This document shows, piece after piece, positions 27,396 to 36,031 of a stretch of 64,000 bases of DNA (positions within the stretch are counted from its first letter, which is position 1; each line of letters begins with the position of its first letter). The notes under the pieces are model-generated. The model worked only from the letters and a program-made list of their open reading frames with translations. It was not told where the DNA came from and made no database searches. The translations under genes were made by a program, and so were the position numbers. Source of the stretch: JAGTVG01 sp942491935 (GTDB taxonomy: Bacteria; Bacteroidota; Bacteroidia; Cytophagales; Cyclobacteriaceae); assembly GCA_942491935.1 (NCBI GenBank), contig CALOCZ010000066.1, positions 62,001 to 126,000 on the forward strand, given 5' to 3'.

Positions 27396-28922
27396 CTAAA
27401 TTTCCAATAAAAGTCTTGAAGGATCTTCCAATAGCTGTTTAACCCTAACCAGAAAACTGACGGATTCCCTTCCATCGATAATTCTGTGGTCATAGGACAG
27501 GGCAATGTACATAATGGGCCGGATAACCACCTCGCCATTCTCTGCTACTGGTCTTTCCACGATATTATGCATTCCCAATATGGCAGATTGTGGCGCGTTA
27601 ATGATGGGCGTAGACAACATTGACCCGAAAACCCCACCATTAGTGATTGTAAAGGTGCCTCCAGTCATTTCTTCCATGCTCAGCTTATTTTCCCGGGCCT
27701 TTGTAGCCAGATTGAGCACTTCCCTTTCAATTTCCACAAAATTCATGGATTCGGCATTTCGAATGACGGGTACTACTAGACCCTTAGGCGCAGACACTGC
27801 AATTGATATATCGCAATAATCATAATGTATAACTTCATCTCCATCAATTTTAGCATTTACAGAAGGCCATTCCTGAAGTGCAATACAGCAGGCCTTAGAG
27901 AAGAATGACATAAATCCCAGGTTGACACCATACTTCTCCTTGAAAGGATCTTTATATTTTTTCCTCAAATCCATAATGGAGGCCATATTAACTTCATTAA
28001 AGGTCGTTAGCATGGCCGTTTCATTTTTCACAGCCACCAGTCTTCTGGATACAGTTTTACGCAGTTGGGAAAGTTTTTGCCTGGTCTCGTTTCTGGTACC
28101 TGCTTCAATTTTTACCTTTGAAGTGGTTTCTTCCTGGCTGCTAGTTTTTATTTTTTCCGTTACTTTTGGAACAGATTTTAAAGCATCTTCTTTAAGGATC
28201 CTTCCACCAGGGCCAGTTCCTGAAACATCATTGGAGGATAATCCCTTTTCAGCCATTATCTTTGCAGCAGCAGGAGAAGGATGCCCTTCGCTATATACTT
28301 TACCATCTTCCTCCTTGCTGACAGCTTTTTCTTCAGTTGTCTTTTTGTCTTTTATATTATTATCAGGTTCCCCTGAGATCTCCTCTATTGTACAAATCAA
28401 TCCACCGATTTCAAGGGTCGTGCCTTCTTTGACTTTTTGATGGAGGATCCCTCTGGCTTCGGCCGTTAATTCGAAGGTTGCCTTTTCCGATTCAATCTCT
28501 GCAATTACTTCATCGAGTTCAACCATCTCTCCGTCTTTCTTAATCCAAGCTGAAATGGTCACCTCTGTAATTGACTCACCTACAGTGGGCACATTCATTT
28601 CTATCACTTGTCCGGTTTTGGATGGGGCAGAAGTTGTTTTCGGAACCTGGGAGGGCTCATCTGTTGAGGATTGTTCCATGCTTGCTTCCGAAACTTCAAT
28701 CTCGCATATTACTTCACCGATCTGAATTGTGGATCCTTCTTCAACTTTTATCTTAAGGATGCCAGATGCCTCCGCGTTTAGCTCGAAGGTCGCTTTTTCA
28801 GATTCCATTTCGCAGATCACCTCATCCATTTCAACGAATTCGCCATCAGATTTAATCCATTTGGCGATGGTTACTTCAGTAATTGATTCCCCAACTACGG
28901 GTACTTTTATTTCAATAGACAT
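27396..28922 (-). CDS. sucB: 2-oxoglutarate dehydrogenase E2 (dihydrolipoyl succinyltransferase) with two lipoyl domains
   Basis: Core of the 2-oxoglutarate dehydrogenase complex; moves the succinyl group from lipoamide to CoA. 508 residues: lipoyl domain 1 (about 1-78, lysine in ESEKATFEL), linker, lipoyl domain 2 (about 107-185, the same ESEKATFEL motif), a charged linker, the peripheral-subunit-binding domain (SPAAAKIMAEKGLS to GGRILKEDAL, about 216-250), and the catalytic domain ending with SYDHRIIDGRE. The enterobacterial enzyme has one lipoyl domain, so this is a duplicated form. It lies between sucA (7-base gap) and lpdA (14-base gap). Confidence 0.95.
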   Translation of the reverse strand: MSIEIKVPVVGESITEVTIAKWIKSDGEFVEMDEVICEMESEKATFELNAEASGILKIKVEEGSTIQIGEVICEIEVSEASMEQSSTDEPSQVPKTTSAPSKTGQVIEMNVPTVGESITEVTISAWIKKDGEMVELDEVIAEIESEKATFELTAEARGILHQKVKEGTTLEIGGLICTIEEISGEPDNNIKDKKTTEEKAVSKEEDGKVYSEGHPSPAAAKIMAEKGLSSNDVSGTGPGGRILKEDALKSVPKVTEKIKTSSQEETTSKVKIEAGTRNETRQKLSQLRKTVSRRLVAVKNETAMLTTFNEVNMASIMDLRKKYKDPFKEKYGVNLGFMSFFSKACCIALQEWPSVNAKIDGDEVIHYDYCDISIAVSAPKGLVVPVIRNAESMNFVEIEREVLNLATKARENKLSMEEMTGGTFTITNGGVFGSMLSTPIINAPQSAILGMHNIVERPVAENGEVVIRPIMYIALSYDHRIIDGRESVSFLVRVKQLLEDPSRLLLEI

Positions 28923-28929
28923 TTTGGTA

Positions 28930-31674
28930 TTATTTTTCTAATGCAGAATTAATTATGGCCTTTTGCTCCTCCAAATGAACTTTCATAAATCCGGTAGCAG
29001 GGGAAGCACTTGCTTTTCTGGATATAATCCGATCAATTTTATCTTTATAAGACCTTAAAATAAAGTCCCTAGCACCCATATTTTCAGGCTCTTCCTGAAG
29101 CCATATTTTTTCAGCCTTTGGGTATTTCGTTAGAATCCTTGCCAATTGCCTTTCCGGGAAAGGATATAATTGTTCCAGACGAATTATTGCAATATCCTTT
29201 ATTGAGCGAATCTCCTGTTCCTTCCTGAGATCGTAAAAAACCTTACCACTACACAATACAATTCTCCTGACCTTGCTTTTCGTGACAAAACTATCATCAA
29301 TCACTTCCTCAAAATGACCTTTTGTAAAATCAGATATAGGCGATATCACATCCGGATGCCTTAAGAGCGACTTAGGGGACATGACTATGCATGGTTTTCT
29401 AAAATTCCAGGTTACCTGTCTTCTTAACAGATGGAAGAAATTGGCAGGTGTGGTAACATTAGCTATGATAATATTATTCTCGGCGGCAAGCTGAAGAAAT
29501 CTCTCAGGCCTTGCACTTGAATGCTCGGGACCCTGTCCTTCATAGCCATGTGGAAGTAGCAGAACAATGCCATTCATTCTTTGCCATTTACTCTCTGCAC
29601 TTGCGATAAACTGATCTATGATTACCTGGGCGCCATTAGCAAAATCGCCAAATTGTGCTTCCCAGATCACCAGTGCATTCGGTGTGGCCATCGAATATCC
29701 ATATTCAAATCCCAAAATCCCATATTCAGAAAGAGGGGAATTGAAAATTCTGAATTTTTCCTGCCCTTCTTTGATATTACATAGAAAACAATAAGATTCA
29801 TTTGATTCAGCATCAAATACAATGGAATGCCGATGTGAGAAAGTCCCTCTTTTAACATCCTGCCCGGACATGCGAACGATCACTTTTTCTAAAAGCAATG
29901 ATCCATAAGCCAGCTGTTCAGCATCAGCCCAGGACAGTAATTTCTTCTTAAAAAAGTTTGATTCTCTTTCCTTTAATAATCTATCTATCTGTCGTAGTGG
30001 TTGAAATCCTTCTGGTAAGCGAGTCAAAGCCTTGCCTACAAGATTTAATGTTGACAGGCTAATTCCTGTATTTGGCGATTTTTCAAATGCTTTCTGGTCG
30101 GGCTTGTTCATCAATTTCCATTCTTCCTCAATCTTTTGGGGTTTATAAGGTAATGGATGTTGCTTAACAAGATTCAGCCTGTCCTGTAAGAGCGACCGGA
30201 ACTCTTTATCCATACTTTTGGCCAATTCAGCGTCCAGATCCTTTCTTTCAATCAACCTTTTAGTATATATCTCCCTTGGATTGGGATGTCTGGCGATAAG
30301 ATTATATAATTTCGGCTGGGTAAATTTTGGCTCGTCACTTTCATTATGACCATGCCTTCTATAACACAATATATCAAGATATATATCCCTGTTAAAGGTT
30401 TGTCTGAATTCAACAGCCAGTTTTGAGGCAAAGATGATGGCTTCCGGATCGTCCCCATTGATGTGCAATACTGGTGCATCAATTGTTTTCGCGATATCGG
30501 TACAGTAGATGCTTGAACGGGCATCGTCATAATCTGTGGTGAATCCAACCTGATTGTTGATGACAATATGTATTGATCCCCCCAAACGGTAACCAGGTAA
30601 ATTGGTCATCTGGGTGATCTCGTATATTATGCCCTGGCCTGCAATGGCTGCATCTCCATGAATTAATATAGGTAGGGCTTTTTGTTCTTTTCCGGAATAT
30701 TCATCATCTATCTGACCCCTTACATATCCCAACACTATGGGATCAACAGCCTCAAGATGCGAGGGATTGGGTGAGAGTTTCAGATATATATTTCTGCCTG
30801 ATCTCGTTTTTACTTCGCTGTTATAGCCTAGGTGATATTTGACATCTCCATAACCATAGGTCAGGTCGGGTGTAATGTTCCCTTCAAATTCGCTGAAAAT
30901 TTCTTCATAAGTTTTCCCCATAATATTGGCAAGAACATTCAGTCTTCCTCTATGTGCCATGCCGATATTAATTTCCCTAACTTCATTGCCGGCTGCTTCA
31001 TTAATGATCGTATCAAGAGCTGGGATCACATTCTCACCTCCTTCGAGGGAGAACCGTTTTTGACCAATATATTTTGTGTGAAGGAAATTCTCAAATACTA
31101 CAGCCTCATTAAGTTTATTTAAGATTCTTTCTTTTTCCTCTTGTGACGGCGTATAGTGTAAGAATTCCTTTTCGGCTTTCTGTTTGAACCAATCCAGGAT
31201 ATCCGGATTCCGCACATACATATATTCAAATCCAATGGGACCCAAGTATACCTTTTTCAGTGTTTGAAGAATGTTCTTCAGGCTGGATTTGCCTATACCT
31301 ATTCGATTTCCAACTTCAAATTCTTTATTTAGGTCATCTTCTGAAAGCCCAAAATCAGCAAGGTCAAGAAACACTTTATGGGTCCGCCTGGGACGAATGG
31401 GGTTTGTATTAGATTTGAGATGTCCTCTTGTACGGTATCCATGTATCAATTCTCTAACCCTTGTTTCTTTTGTAGAGTCCTCAACGGCTATCTGATCGTA
31501 TGCATCATCGCCATTTGTTTTTATGGAATCGTCTTTAAAGTTCAGGGAGAATTCAAATCCTTCAAAAAACCTCTGCCAGCTAGGGTCTACTGATTCAGGT
31601 GTTTCAAGGAACGCTTTATATAGTTCCTCGATGTAAGCGCCGTGCGCATTTGATATATAAGAATATCTGTCCAT
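28930..31674 (-). CDS. sucA: 2-oxoglutarate dehydrogenase E1 component
   Basis: Thiamine-diphosphate enzyme that decarboxylates 2-oxoglutarate in the TCA cycle and succinylates the lipoyl groups of SucB. 914 residues, the normal length. The N-terminal E2-binding segment (SYISNAHGAYIEELYKAF) and HGYRTRGHL are present. The ThDP and Mg site is GDAAIAGQGIIYE to INNQVGFTT, and the active-site regions GMAHRGRLNVLAN and HNESDEP are intact. First gene of the sucA-sucB-lpdA operon; a -7 element and a perfect inverted repeat lie just upstream. Confidence 0.97.
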   Translation of the reverse strand: MDRYSYISNAHGAYIEELYKAFLETPESVDPSWQRFFEGFEFSLNFKDDSIKTNGDDAYDQIAVEDSTKETRVRELIHGYRTRGHLKSNTNPIRPRRTHKVFLDLADFGLSEDDLNKEFEVGNRIGIGKSSLKNILQTLKKVYLGPIGFEYMYVRNPDILDWFKQKAEKEFLHYTPSQEEKERILNKLNEAVVFENFLHTKYIGQKRFSLEGGENVIPALDTIINEAAGNEVREINIGMAHRGRLNVLANIMGKTYEEIFSEFEGNITPDLTYGYGDVKYHLGYNSEVKTRSGRNIYLKLSPNPSHLEAVDPIVLGYVRGQIDDEYSGKEQKALPILIHGDAAIAGQGIIYEITQMTNLPGYRLGGSIHIVINNQVGFTTDYDDARSSIYCTDIAKTIDAPVLHINGDDPEAIIFASKLAVEFRQTFNRDIYLDILCYRRHGHNESDEPKFTQPKLYNLIARHPNPREIYTKRLIERKDLDAELAKSMDKEFRSLLQDRLNLVKQHPLPYKPQKIEEEWKLMNKPDQKAFEKSPNTGISLSTLNLVGKALTRLPEGFQPLRQIDRLLKERESNFFKKKLLSWADAEQLAYGSLLLEKVIVRMSGQDVKRGTFSHRHSIVFDAESNESYCFLCNIKEGQEKFRIFNSPLSEYGILGFEYGYSMATPNALVIWEAQFGDFANGAQVIIDQFIASAESKWQRMNGIVLLLPHGYEGQGPEHSSARPERFLQLAAENNIIIANVTTPANFFHLLRRQVTWNFRKPCIVMSPKSLLRHPDVISPISDFTKGHFEEVIDDSFVTKSKVRRIVLCSGKVFYDLRKEQEIRSIKDIAIIRLEQLYPFPERQLARILTKYPKAEKIWLQEEPENMGARDFILRSYKDKIDRIISRKASASPATGFMKVHLEEQKAIINSALEK

Positions 31675-31695
31675 GATTATAATTTCGCAGTTCTA

Positions 31696-31703
31696 CAAAA
31701 ATA
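31696..31703 (-). promoter_or_regulatory. Bacteroidota-type -7 element for sucA
   Basis: TATTTTTG on the minus strand (TAnnTTTG), 21 bases before the sucA ATG. The 14-bp inverted repeat at 31721-31754 begins 17 bases further upstream and would cover the -33 region. Confidence 0.45.
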
Positions 31704-31720
31704 TAAAGCTATTTTCATTA

Positions 31721-31754
31721 TTAAAAATCGTATAAGCGAGTATACGATTTTTAA
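31721..31754. promoter_or_regulatory. Perfect 14-bp inverted repeat between sucA and rpsP, candidate operator
   Basis: TTAAAAATCGTATA (31721-31734) and its exact reverse complement (31741-31754) flank AGCGAG. It sits upstream of the sucA -7 element, over the expected -33 position, and about 107 bases before the rpsP -7 element. The arms are AT-rich with no flanking T tract of terminator type, and both neighbouring genes run away from it, so a protein-binding site fits better than a terminator. Confidence 0.55.
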
Positions 31755-31861
31755 GCAATAATTTTTAAAGTACTCTATAGAGATTGACACAAACTAGTCT
31801 GTTGATTAAAAGTGACAATGGGATTAATCTGATGCTTGTTTTCATTTTAAATAAAATATAG

Positions 31862-31869
31862 TAAATTTG
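31862..31869 (+). promoter_or_regulatory. Bacteroidota-type -7 element for rpsP operon
   Basis: TAAATTTG followed by C matches TAnnTTTG. A TTG at 31836-31838 lies 23 bases upstream. The leader to the rpsP ATG is about 40 bases. Confidence 0.5.
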
Positions 31870-31916
31870 CGTTCCTTTTTTAAACATGGACGAGTTCCAA
31901 ACATAAAACAAAAAAA

Positions 31917-32939
31917 ATGGCAGTAAAAATTAGATTAGCACGTCGAGGACGTAAAAAACTGGCACTGTACGATGTAGTCGTAGCGGATGTCAGATCACCA
32001 CGAGATGGTCGTTATATTGAGAAACTCGGAATATTTAATCCGAACACTGATCCGGTAACTGTTGATATCAATGATGACAAGACCCTGGATTGGATCATGA
32101 AAGGGGCACAACCCACTGATTCTGCAAGAACCATCCTTTCTAAGAGAGGAATAATGTTAAGAAAACATTTGCAGATAGGAGTTCAGAAAGGTGCGATAAC
32201 CCAGGAAGAAGCTGATAAAAGATTTCAAGCTTGGTTGAAAGAACGCGAAGGAAAGAATCAGGCGAGTGTTGACCAGATAACAAAGAAACAGGATGCTGAA
32301 AAGAAATCCAGGTTAGACGCTGAAAGAAAAGTTAAAGAGGCAAGAGCAGAAGAGCTAAGTAAAAGAGCAGCTGCATTAGCCCAGGAAGCTGCACCTGAAG
32401 TTGAAGCTGAAACTGCTGAGGAAGGGGAAGGTACTGTTGAAGAGACAGCCGTTGAAGCCCAAACTGAGAGCCCTGAGCAAAAAATAAAAGATCCTGCAGA
32501 AGTAGTGAAAGAAGAGGCCACTGAGGCTGATGCAGTTCCTGCACCTGTAGCTGAAACAGAAGCTAAGTCTGAGGTTGAATCAAAACCTCAAGATGAAGCA
32601 AAAGAAGAGTCGGAGCCTGAAGCTATAAGCGAGGAAAAAGCAGTGCTTGAAGCAAAGGTCGAAAAAGAAGCCAAAACCGAAGAAAAGAAAGAAGAAGAAA
32701 ATCCTGTTGCTGAGGAAGCTAAGACCGAGGAAGCTGGAATTGATGAAGTTAAAGTCGAAGAAGCTGAAAAGGTTGAAGATAAGGCACCAGAAGTAAAAGA
32801 GGAAAGCCCGGTTGCGGATGAAGCTGCTGAAGAAAAGGCAGAAAAGGAAGAAATTAAAGCTTCTGAAAAAGCTGAGGATAAAGAGTCAAAAGACGATGAG
32901 AAAAAGTCTGAAGACGAATCCAAAGCCGACAAAAAATAA
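31917..32939 (+). CDS. rpsP: Ribosomal protein bS16 with very long acidic C-terminal tail
   Basis: Small-subunit ribosomal protein needed for 30S assembly. Residues 1-85 are the conserved bS16 core (KIRLARRGRKKLALYDVVVAD). Residues 90-155 form a basic, probably helical extension known in Bacteroidota (KGAITQEEADKRFQAWLKERE). Residues about 158-340 are a low-complexity tail dominated by Glu, Ala, Lys, Val and Pro, with many EEKAE-like units. Total length is 340 residues; most bS16 are 80-110, and Bacteroidota forms are usually well under 200. The frame is open without interruption and rimM follows after 27 bases, so the tail is part of this gene and not a fusion by misassembly. Confidence 0.95.
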   Translation: MAVKIRLARRGRKKLALYDVVVADVRSPRDGRYIEKLGIFNPNTDPVTVDINDDKTLDWIMKGAQPTDSARTILSKRGIMLRKHLQIGVQKGAITQEEADKRFQAWLKEREGKNQASVDQITKKQDAEKKSRLDAERKVKEARAEELSKRAAALAQEAAPEVEAETAEEGEGTVEETAVEAQTESPEQKIKDPAEVVKEEATEADAVPAPVAETEAKSEVESKPQDEAKEESEPEAISEEKAVLEAKVEKEAKTEEKKEEENPVAEEAKTEEAGIDEVKVEEAEKVEDKAPEVKEESPVADEAAEEKAEKEEIKASEKAEDKESKDDEKKSEDESKADKK

Positions 32940-32966
32940 TTATTAATCTGATACTTATCCGCCAGG

Positions 32967-33494
32967 ATGAAAATTGAAGATTGTTTTCAACTTGGTTATA
33001 TCGTTAAGCCACATGGAATCCATGGTGCCCTCACGATATTCTTAGATACGGATACTCCAGAGTATTATGAAGAAATGGAATCAGTTTATGTTGAATATCA
33101 ACAAAAACTGGTTCCTTTTTTTATTAAGTCATATAAACTTATCGGGAATAAAGCCACACTCAAGTTTCATGATGTTGATGGAATTGATGCGGCTGCCAGG
33201 TATAAAGGATGTGCTATATATCTACCATTAGATATGCTCCCAAAATTGGAAGAAGATCAGTTTTATTATCATGAGATTGTTGGATATCGGGTGGTCGACC
33301 AAAAGGTTGGGGAAATAGGCAAGGTGAAATACATCTATGAGGCGAATGGGAACGACCTTTTTGCCATTGATTATAAGAATAAGGAAATACTTGTCCCGAT
33401 TAATGATGAGTTCATTGAAAAACTTAATAAAAAGGAAACAACGATCTTTCTTAATTTACCTGATGGATTGCTGGATGTTTATCTCAATCAATAA
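32967..33494 (+). CDS. rimM: Ribosome maturation factor RimM
   Basis: Assembly factor for the head of the 30S subunit that binds uS19. 175 residues: N-terminal RimM beta-barrel (LGYIVKPHGIHGALTIF at about 9-25) and C-terminal PRC-barrel (QFYYHEIVGYRVVD to KEILVPINDEFIE). Normal family length. Lies 27 bases after rpsP and 5 bases before trmD in the canonical rpsP-rimM-trmD-rplS order. Confidence 0.96.
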   Translation: MKIEDCFQLGYIVKPHGIHGALTIFLDTDTPEYYEEMESVYVEYQQKLVPFFIKSYKLIGNKATLKFHDVDGIDAAARYKGCAIYLPLDMLPKLEEDQFYYHEIVGYRVVDQKVGEIGKVKYIYEANGNDLFAIDYKNKEILVPINDEFIEKLNKKETTIFLNLPDGLLDVYLNQ

Positions 33495-33499
33495 ATATT

Positions 33500-34189
33500 A
33501 TGCGAATCGATATAATTACATGCCAGCCTGAATTGATAATGAGTCCTCTTAATGAATCCATTGTAAAACGAGCCAGGGATCGGGGAGTGGTAGAGATCGA
33601 GGTCCATAATCTACATGATTATTCCAATGATAAACACCGAAAAGTTGATGATTATGCTTATGGGGGTGGTGCCGGAATGGTTTTGATGATCCAGCCTATT
33701 GCTAATTGCATTAATTCGCTCCAGGAAATTCGCGCCTATGATGAAATTATTTACCTGAGTCCCGACGGACAGATTTTTGACCAGGGCATTGCAAACGAAC
33801 TGTCACTTAAAAGCAACCTGATACTTTTAGCCGGACATTATAAAGGTGTGGATGAAAGGGTAAGACAAAATTTTATCACAAGGGAGATCAGCATTGGGGA
33901 TTATGTGCTTACTGGAGGCGAACTGGGGGCGGCTGTTATCACAGATGCTATTGTAAGATTGCTGCCAGGTGCATTAAATAATGAATCCTCCGCACTCTCA
34001 GATTCCTTTCAGGATGGGCTCGTTGCCCCTCCGGTATATACACGACCTGAGATATTTCAGGATATGGTTGTGCCATCAATACTGTTATCCGGTAATGAAA
34101 AGAAAATTGAAGAATGGCGATTTGAACAATCTGTTGAAAGGACAAAAAGGCGAAGGCCTAACCTTATAAAAAAAGGACAAAATAAATAA
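33500..34189 (+). CDS. trmD: tRNA (guanine-37-N1)-methyltransferase
   Basis: SPOUT-class enzyme that methylates G37 of tRNAs with S-adenosylmethionine and prevents +1 frameshifting. 229 residues with KVDDYAYGGGAGMVLM near 50-65. The trefoil knot carries LLAGHYKGVDERV and ISIGDYVLTGGELGA (about 110-150), and the C-terminal helical domain ends in RTKRRRPNL. Gene order and 5-base spacing to rimM support the call. Confidence 0.97.
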   Translation: MRIDIITCQPELIMSPLNESIVKRARDRGVVEIEVHNLHDYSNDKHRKVDDYAYGGGAGMVLMIQPIANCINSLQEIRAYDEIIYLSPDGQIFDQGIANELSLKSNLILLAGHYKGVDERVRQNFITREISIGDYVLTGGELGAAVITDAIVRLLPGALNNESSALSDSFQDGLVAPPVYTRPEIFQDMVVPSILLSGNEKKIEEWRFEQSVERTKRRRPNLIKKGQNK

Positions 34190-34220
34190 TTGCAGCACTG
34201 TCGTATTAAATTAAAATCAT

Positions 34221-34228
34221 TATATTTG
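34221..34228 (+). promoter_or_regulatory. Bacteroidota-type -7 element for rplS
   Basis: TATATTTG followed by C, a full match to TAnnTTTG, 34 bases before rplS. No -33 element at normal spacing. It may give extra rplS transcript besides read-through from rpsP. Confidence 0.4.
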
Positions 34229-34262
34229 CACTCCATTTTCAAATTATAATTAGAAAACGGTC

Positions 34263-34616
34263 ATGAGCGATCAAATAAAAGAAATAGAAAAGGAATTTCT
34301 CGAGAAGAAATCAAACCATCCGGATTTTAAAGCTGGCGATACCGTAATAGTACACGTAAAGATTAAAGAGGGGAATAAGGAGCGTATTCAGCAATTCCAG
34401 GGTACAGTAATTCAACGCCGACACTCAAATTCAAATGGTGAAACATTTACTGTAAGAAAAATATCAAATGGTGTAGGTGTGGAAAGAATTTTCCCGATCT
34501 TATCTCCGAATATCGATAAAATTGAGGTGATTCGAAAAGGACAAGTAAGAAGAGCCAGGTTATATTATCTAAGAGGTAAGCAAGGTAAGGCAGCCAAGGT
34601 TAAGGAGAAAATATAA
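34263..34616 (+). CDS. rplS: Ribosomal protein bL19
   Basis: Large-subunit protein at the 30S-50S interface. 117 residues with the family core FKAGDTVIVHVKIKEGNKERIQQFQG, GETFTVRKISNGVGVERIFP and RRARLYYLRGKQGKAAKVKE. Last gene of the rpsP-rimM-trmD-rplS unit, closed by a strong terminator. Confidence 0.98.
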   Translation: MSDQIKEIEKEFLEKKSNHPDFKAGDTVIVHVKIKEGNKERIQQFQGTVIQRRHSNSNGETFTVRKISNGVGVERIFPILSPNIDKIEVIRKGQVRRARLYYLRGKQGKAAKVKEKI

Positions 34617-34633
34617 GTTTATAGAAATAAATT

Positions 34634-34665
34634 AAAAAGCCGGCCCATTAGCCGGCTTTTTTTTT
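34634..34665 (+). terminator. Intrinsic terminator of the rpsP-rplS operon
   Basis: AAAAAGCCGGC (34634-34644) pairs with GCCGGCTTTTT (34651-34661) around a 6-base loop, with nine T (34657-34665) at the end of the stem. Confidence 0.93.
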
Positions 34666-34679
34666 ATTAAATTGAGATC

Positions 34680-35459
34680 ATGATGGATTTGAAATTTTCT
34701 AAATATCAGGGCACCGGTAACGACTTCATTATGATAGATAACAGAAATGGAGTTTTTGATCAAAATCAAAATGAATTAATTGGCAGGCTGTGTGACAGGA
34801 AATTTGGAATTGGATCAGATGGAATGATATTGATCGAAGACCATTCTGATTATGATTTTGAGATGATTTATATAAATCCGGATGGATCAAAAAGTTTATG
34901 CGGAAATGGCAGCAGATGTGCCGTCATGTTTGCCCACAATTTAGGATTGATCGAGCATGAAACTACTTTTCTTACAATTGAAGGCCCTTTGCATGCTTTT
35001 ATTGATAATGAACTTGTGCATCTCAGCATGCCTGATGTCACTACAATCAGATCAACTCAAGATCAAGACCTTTTTCTTAATACTGGATCCCCGCATTATG
35101 TTCGTTTTGTAGAAAATGCTGATCGCTATGATGTTTTCCGGGAAGGAAAAAAAATCAGGGAAAGTAGGGAATTTATGCCTGACGGGACGAATGTAAATTT
35201 TGTGCAATTGCAAAATAGCGGAAAGATCTTTGTGCGGACTTATGAAAGAGGTGTCGAAAATGAAACACTCTCATGTGGGACTGGTGTTACTGCTTCTGCA
35301 CTTGCAACAGCACGGAACAATAAAAAGGGCAAAGTGGATATAATTACATTAGGCGGAAATTTAACTGTATGTTTTGAGCAGGTTCAGGAAGGTGTTTTCA
35401 AGAATATATTTTTAATTGGACCAGCTGAAAAAGTTTTCGAAGGGACGGTACTGATCTAA
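34680..35459 (+). CDS. dapF: Diaminopimelate epimerase
   Basis: Converts LL- to meso-diaminopimelate for lysine and peptidoglycan synthesis, using two cysteines as acid and base. 259 residues with both catalytic sites: the first in LCGNGSRCAVMF (about residue 75) and the second in LSCGTGVTASALA (about 200). The substrate motif KYQGTGNDFIMID is at the N-terminus. Two adjacent ATG codons (34680 and 34683) can serve as start. Only 14 bases separate it from the rplS terminator, so its promoter position is unclear. Confidence 0.96.
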   Translation: MMDLKFSKYQGTGNDFIMIDNRNGVFDQNQNELIGRLCDRKFGIGSDGMILIEDHSDYDFEMIYINPDGSKSLCGNGSRCAVMFAHNLGLIEHETTFLTIEGPLHAFIDNELVHLSMPDVTTIRSTQDQDLFLNTGSPHYVRFVENADRYDVFREGKKIRESREFMPDGTNVNFVQLQNSGKIFVRTYERGVENETLSCGTGVTASALATARNNKKGKVDIITLGGNLTVCFEQVQEGVFKNIFLIGPAEKVFEGTVLI

Positions 35460-35466
35460 GACCCTG

Positions 35467-35973
35467 TCAGGAAGCTGATCTTAGTTTTCTAATACCTCTA
35501 TACTTATATACCCTTAAATGAAAATGTTGCTCAAGGAATAATTTTAACCGAATCTGAATATTTTTTCTGTTTTGTTCTTCTGTATGAAGATATGAGCCTT
35601 CTAAAATTGCCCTTATAAAATGTTTATTTTCTGAAAATTCATGCATCCATTTTCCGAATCTCTTTTGCCAATCTTTTTCATACTTAATAAAATGGGAAGA
35701 TCCATCGAAAAGGAACTCCAACTGATTCTCTCCATATTTTAATCTATAAATACCAGCTAACTCATAATAAAAAGAATTCAGATAGTCGATATCACTGCTT
35801 TCGGTATTAAGCAGTTTAATAATTGTTTCATCAAGGAGTCCAAGGGGATTGAATTTTTCCAGATACAAATCCTTAATATCAGAGACAAGTTGCCTGAGAA
35901 GCTTTGCCCTAAGTTTGATCTGCACTTCTTTTAATAGGTAGTTTTTATCTAATGTGAATAATTTTGTATCCAT
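35467..35973 (-). CDS. Hypothetical protein
   Basis: 168-residue soluble, helix-rich protein with no signal peptide or membrane segment and no motif I recognise. The charged, aromatic-rich middle (HFIKYEKDWQKRFGKWMHEF) and the basic C-terminus (LRVYKYRGIRKLRS) are the notable parts. Converges on dapF with seven bases between the stops. Transcribed in the same direction as valS but upstream coupling is absent. Function unknown. Confidence 0.7.
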   Translation of the reverse strand: MDTKLFTLDKNYLLKEVQIKLRAKLLRQLVSDIKDLYLEKFNPLGLLDETIIKLLNTESSDIDYLNSFYYELAGIYRLKYGENQLEFLFDGSSHFIKYEKDWQKRFGKWMHEFSENKHFIRAILEGSYLHTEEQNRKNIQIRLKLFLEQHFHLRVYKYRGIRKLRSAS

Positions 35974-36031
35974 TTTGAGCCTTAATATATTGGCCCTCAG
36001 TCAAATATAATAAAATTTCAAGAATAATATA

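Noticed and set aside
32258..32932. Serine-rich and other long frames on the minus strand and in another frame within rpsP
   Set aside because: They are complements of the Glu/Ala/Lys-rich codons of the acidic tail; composition alone explains them.
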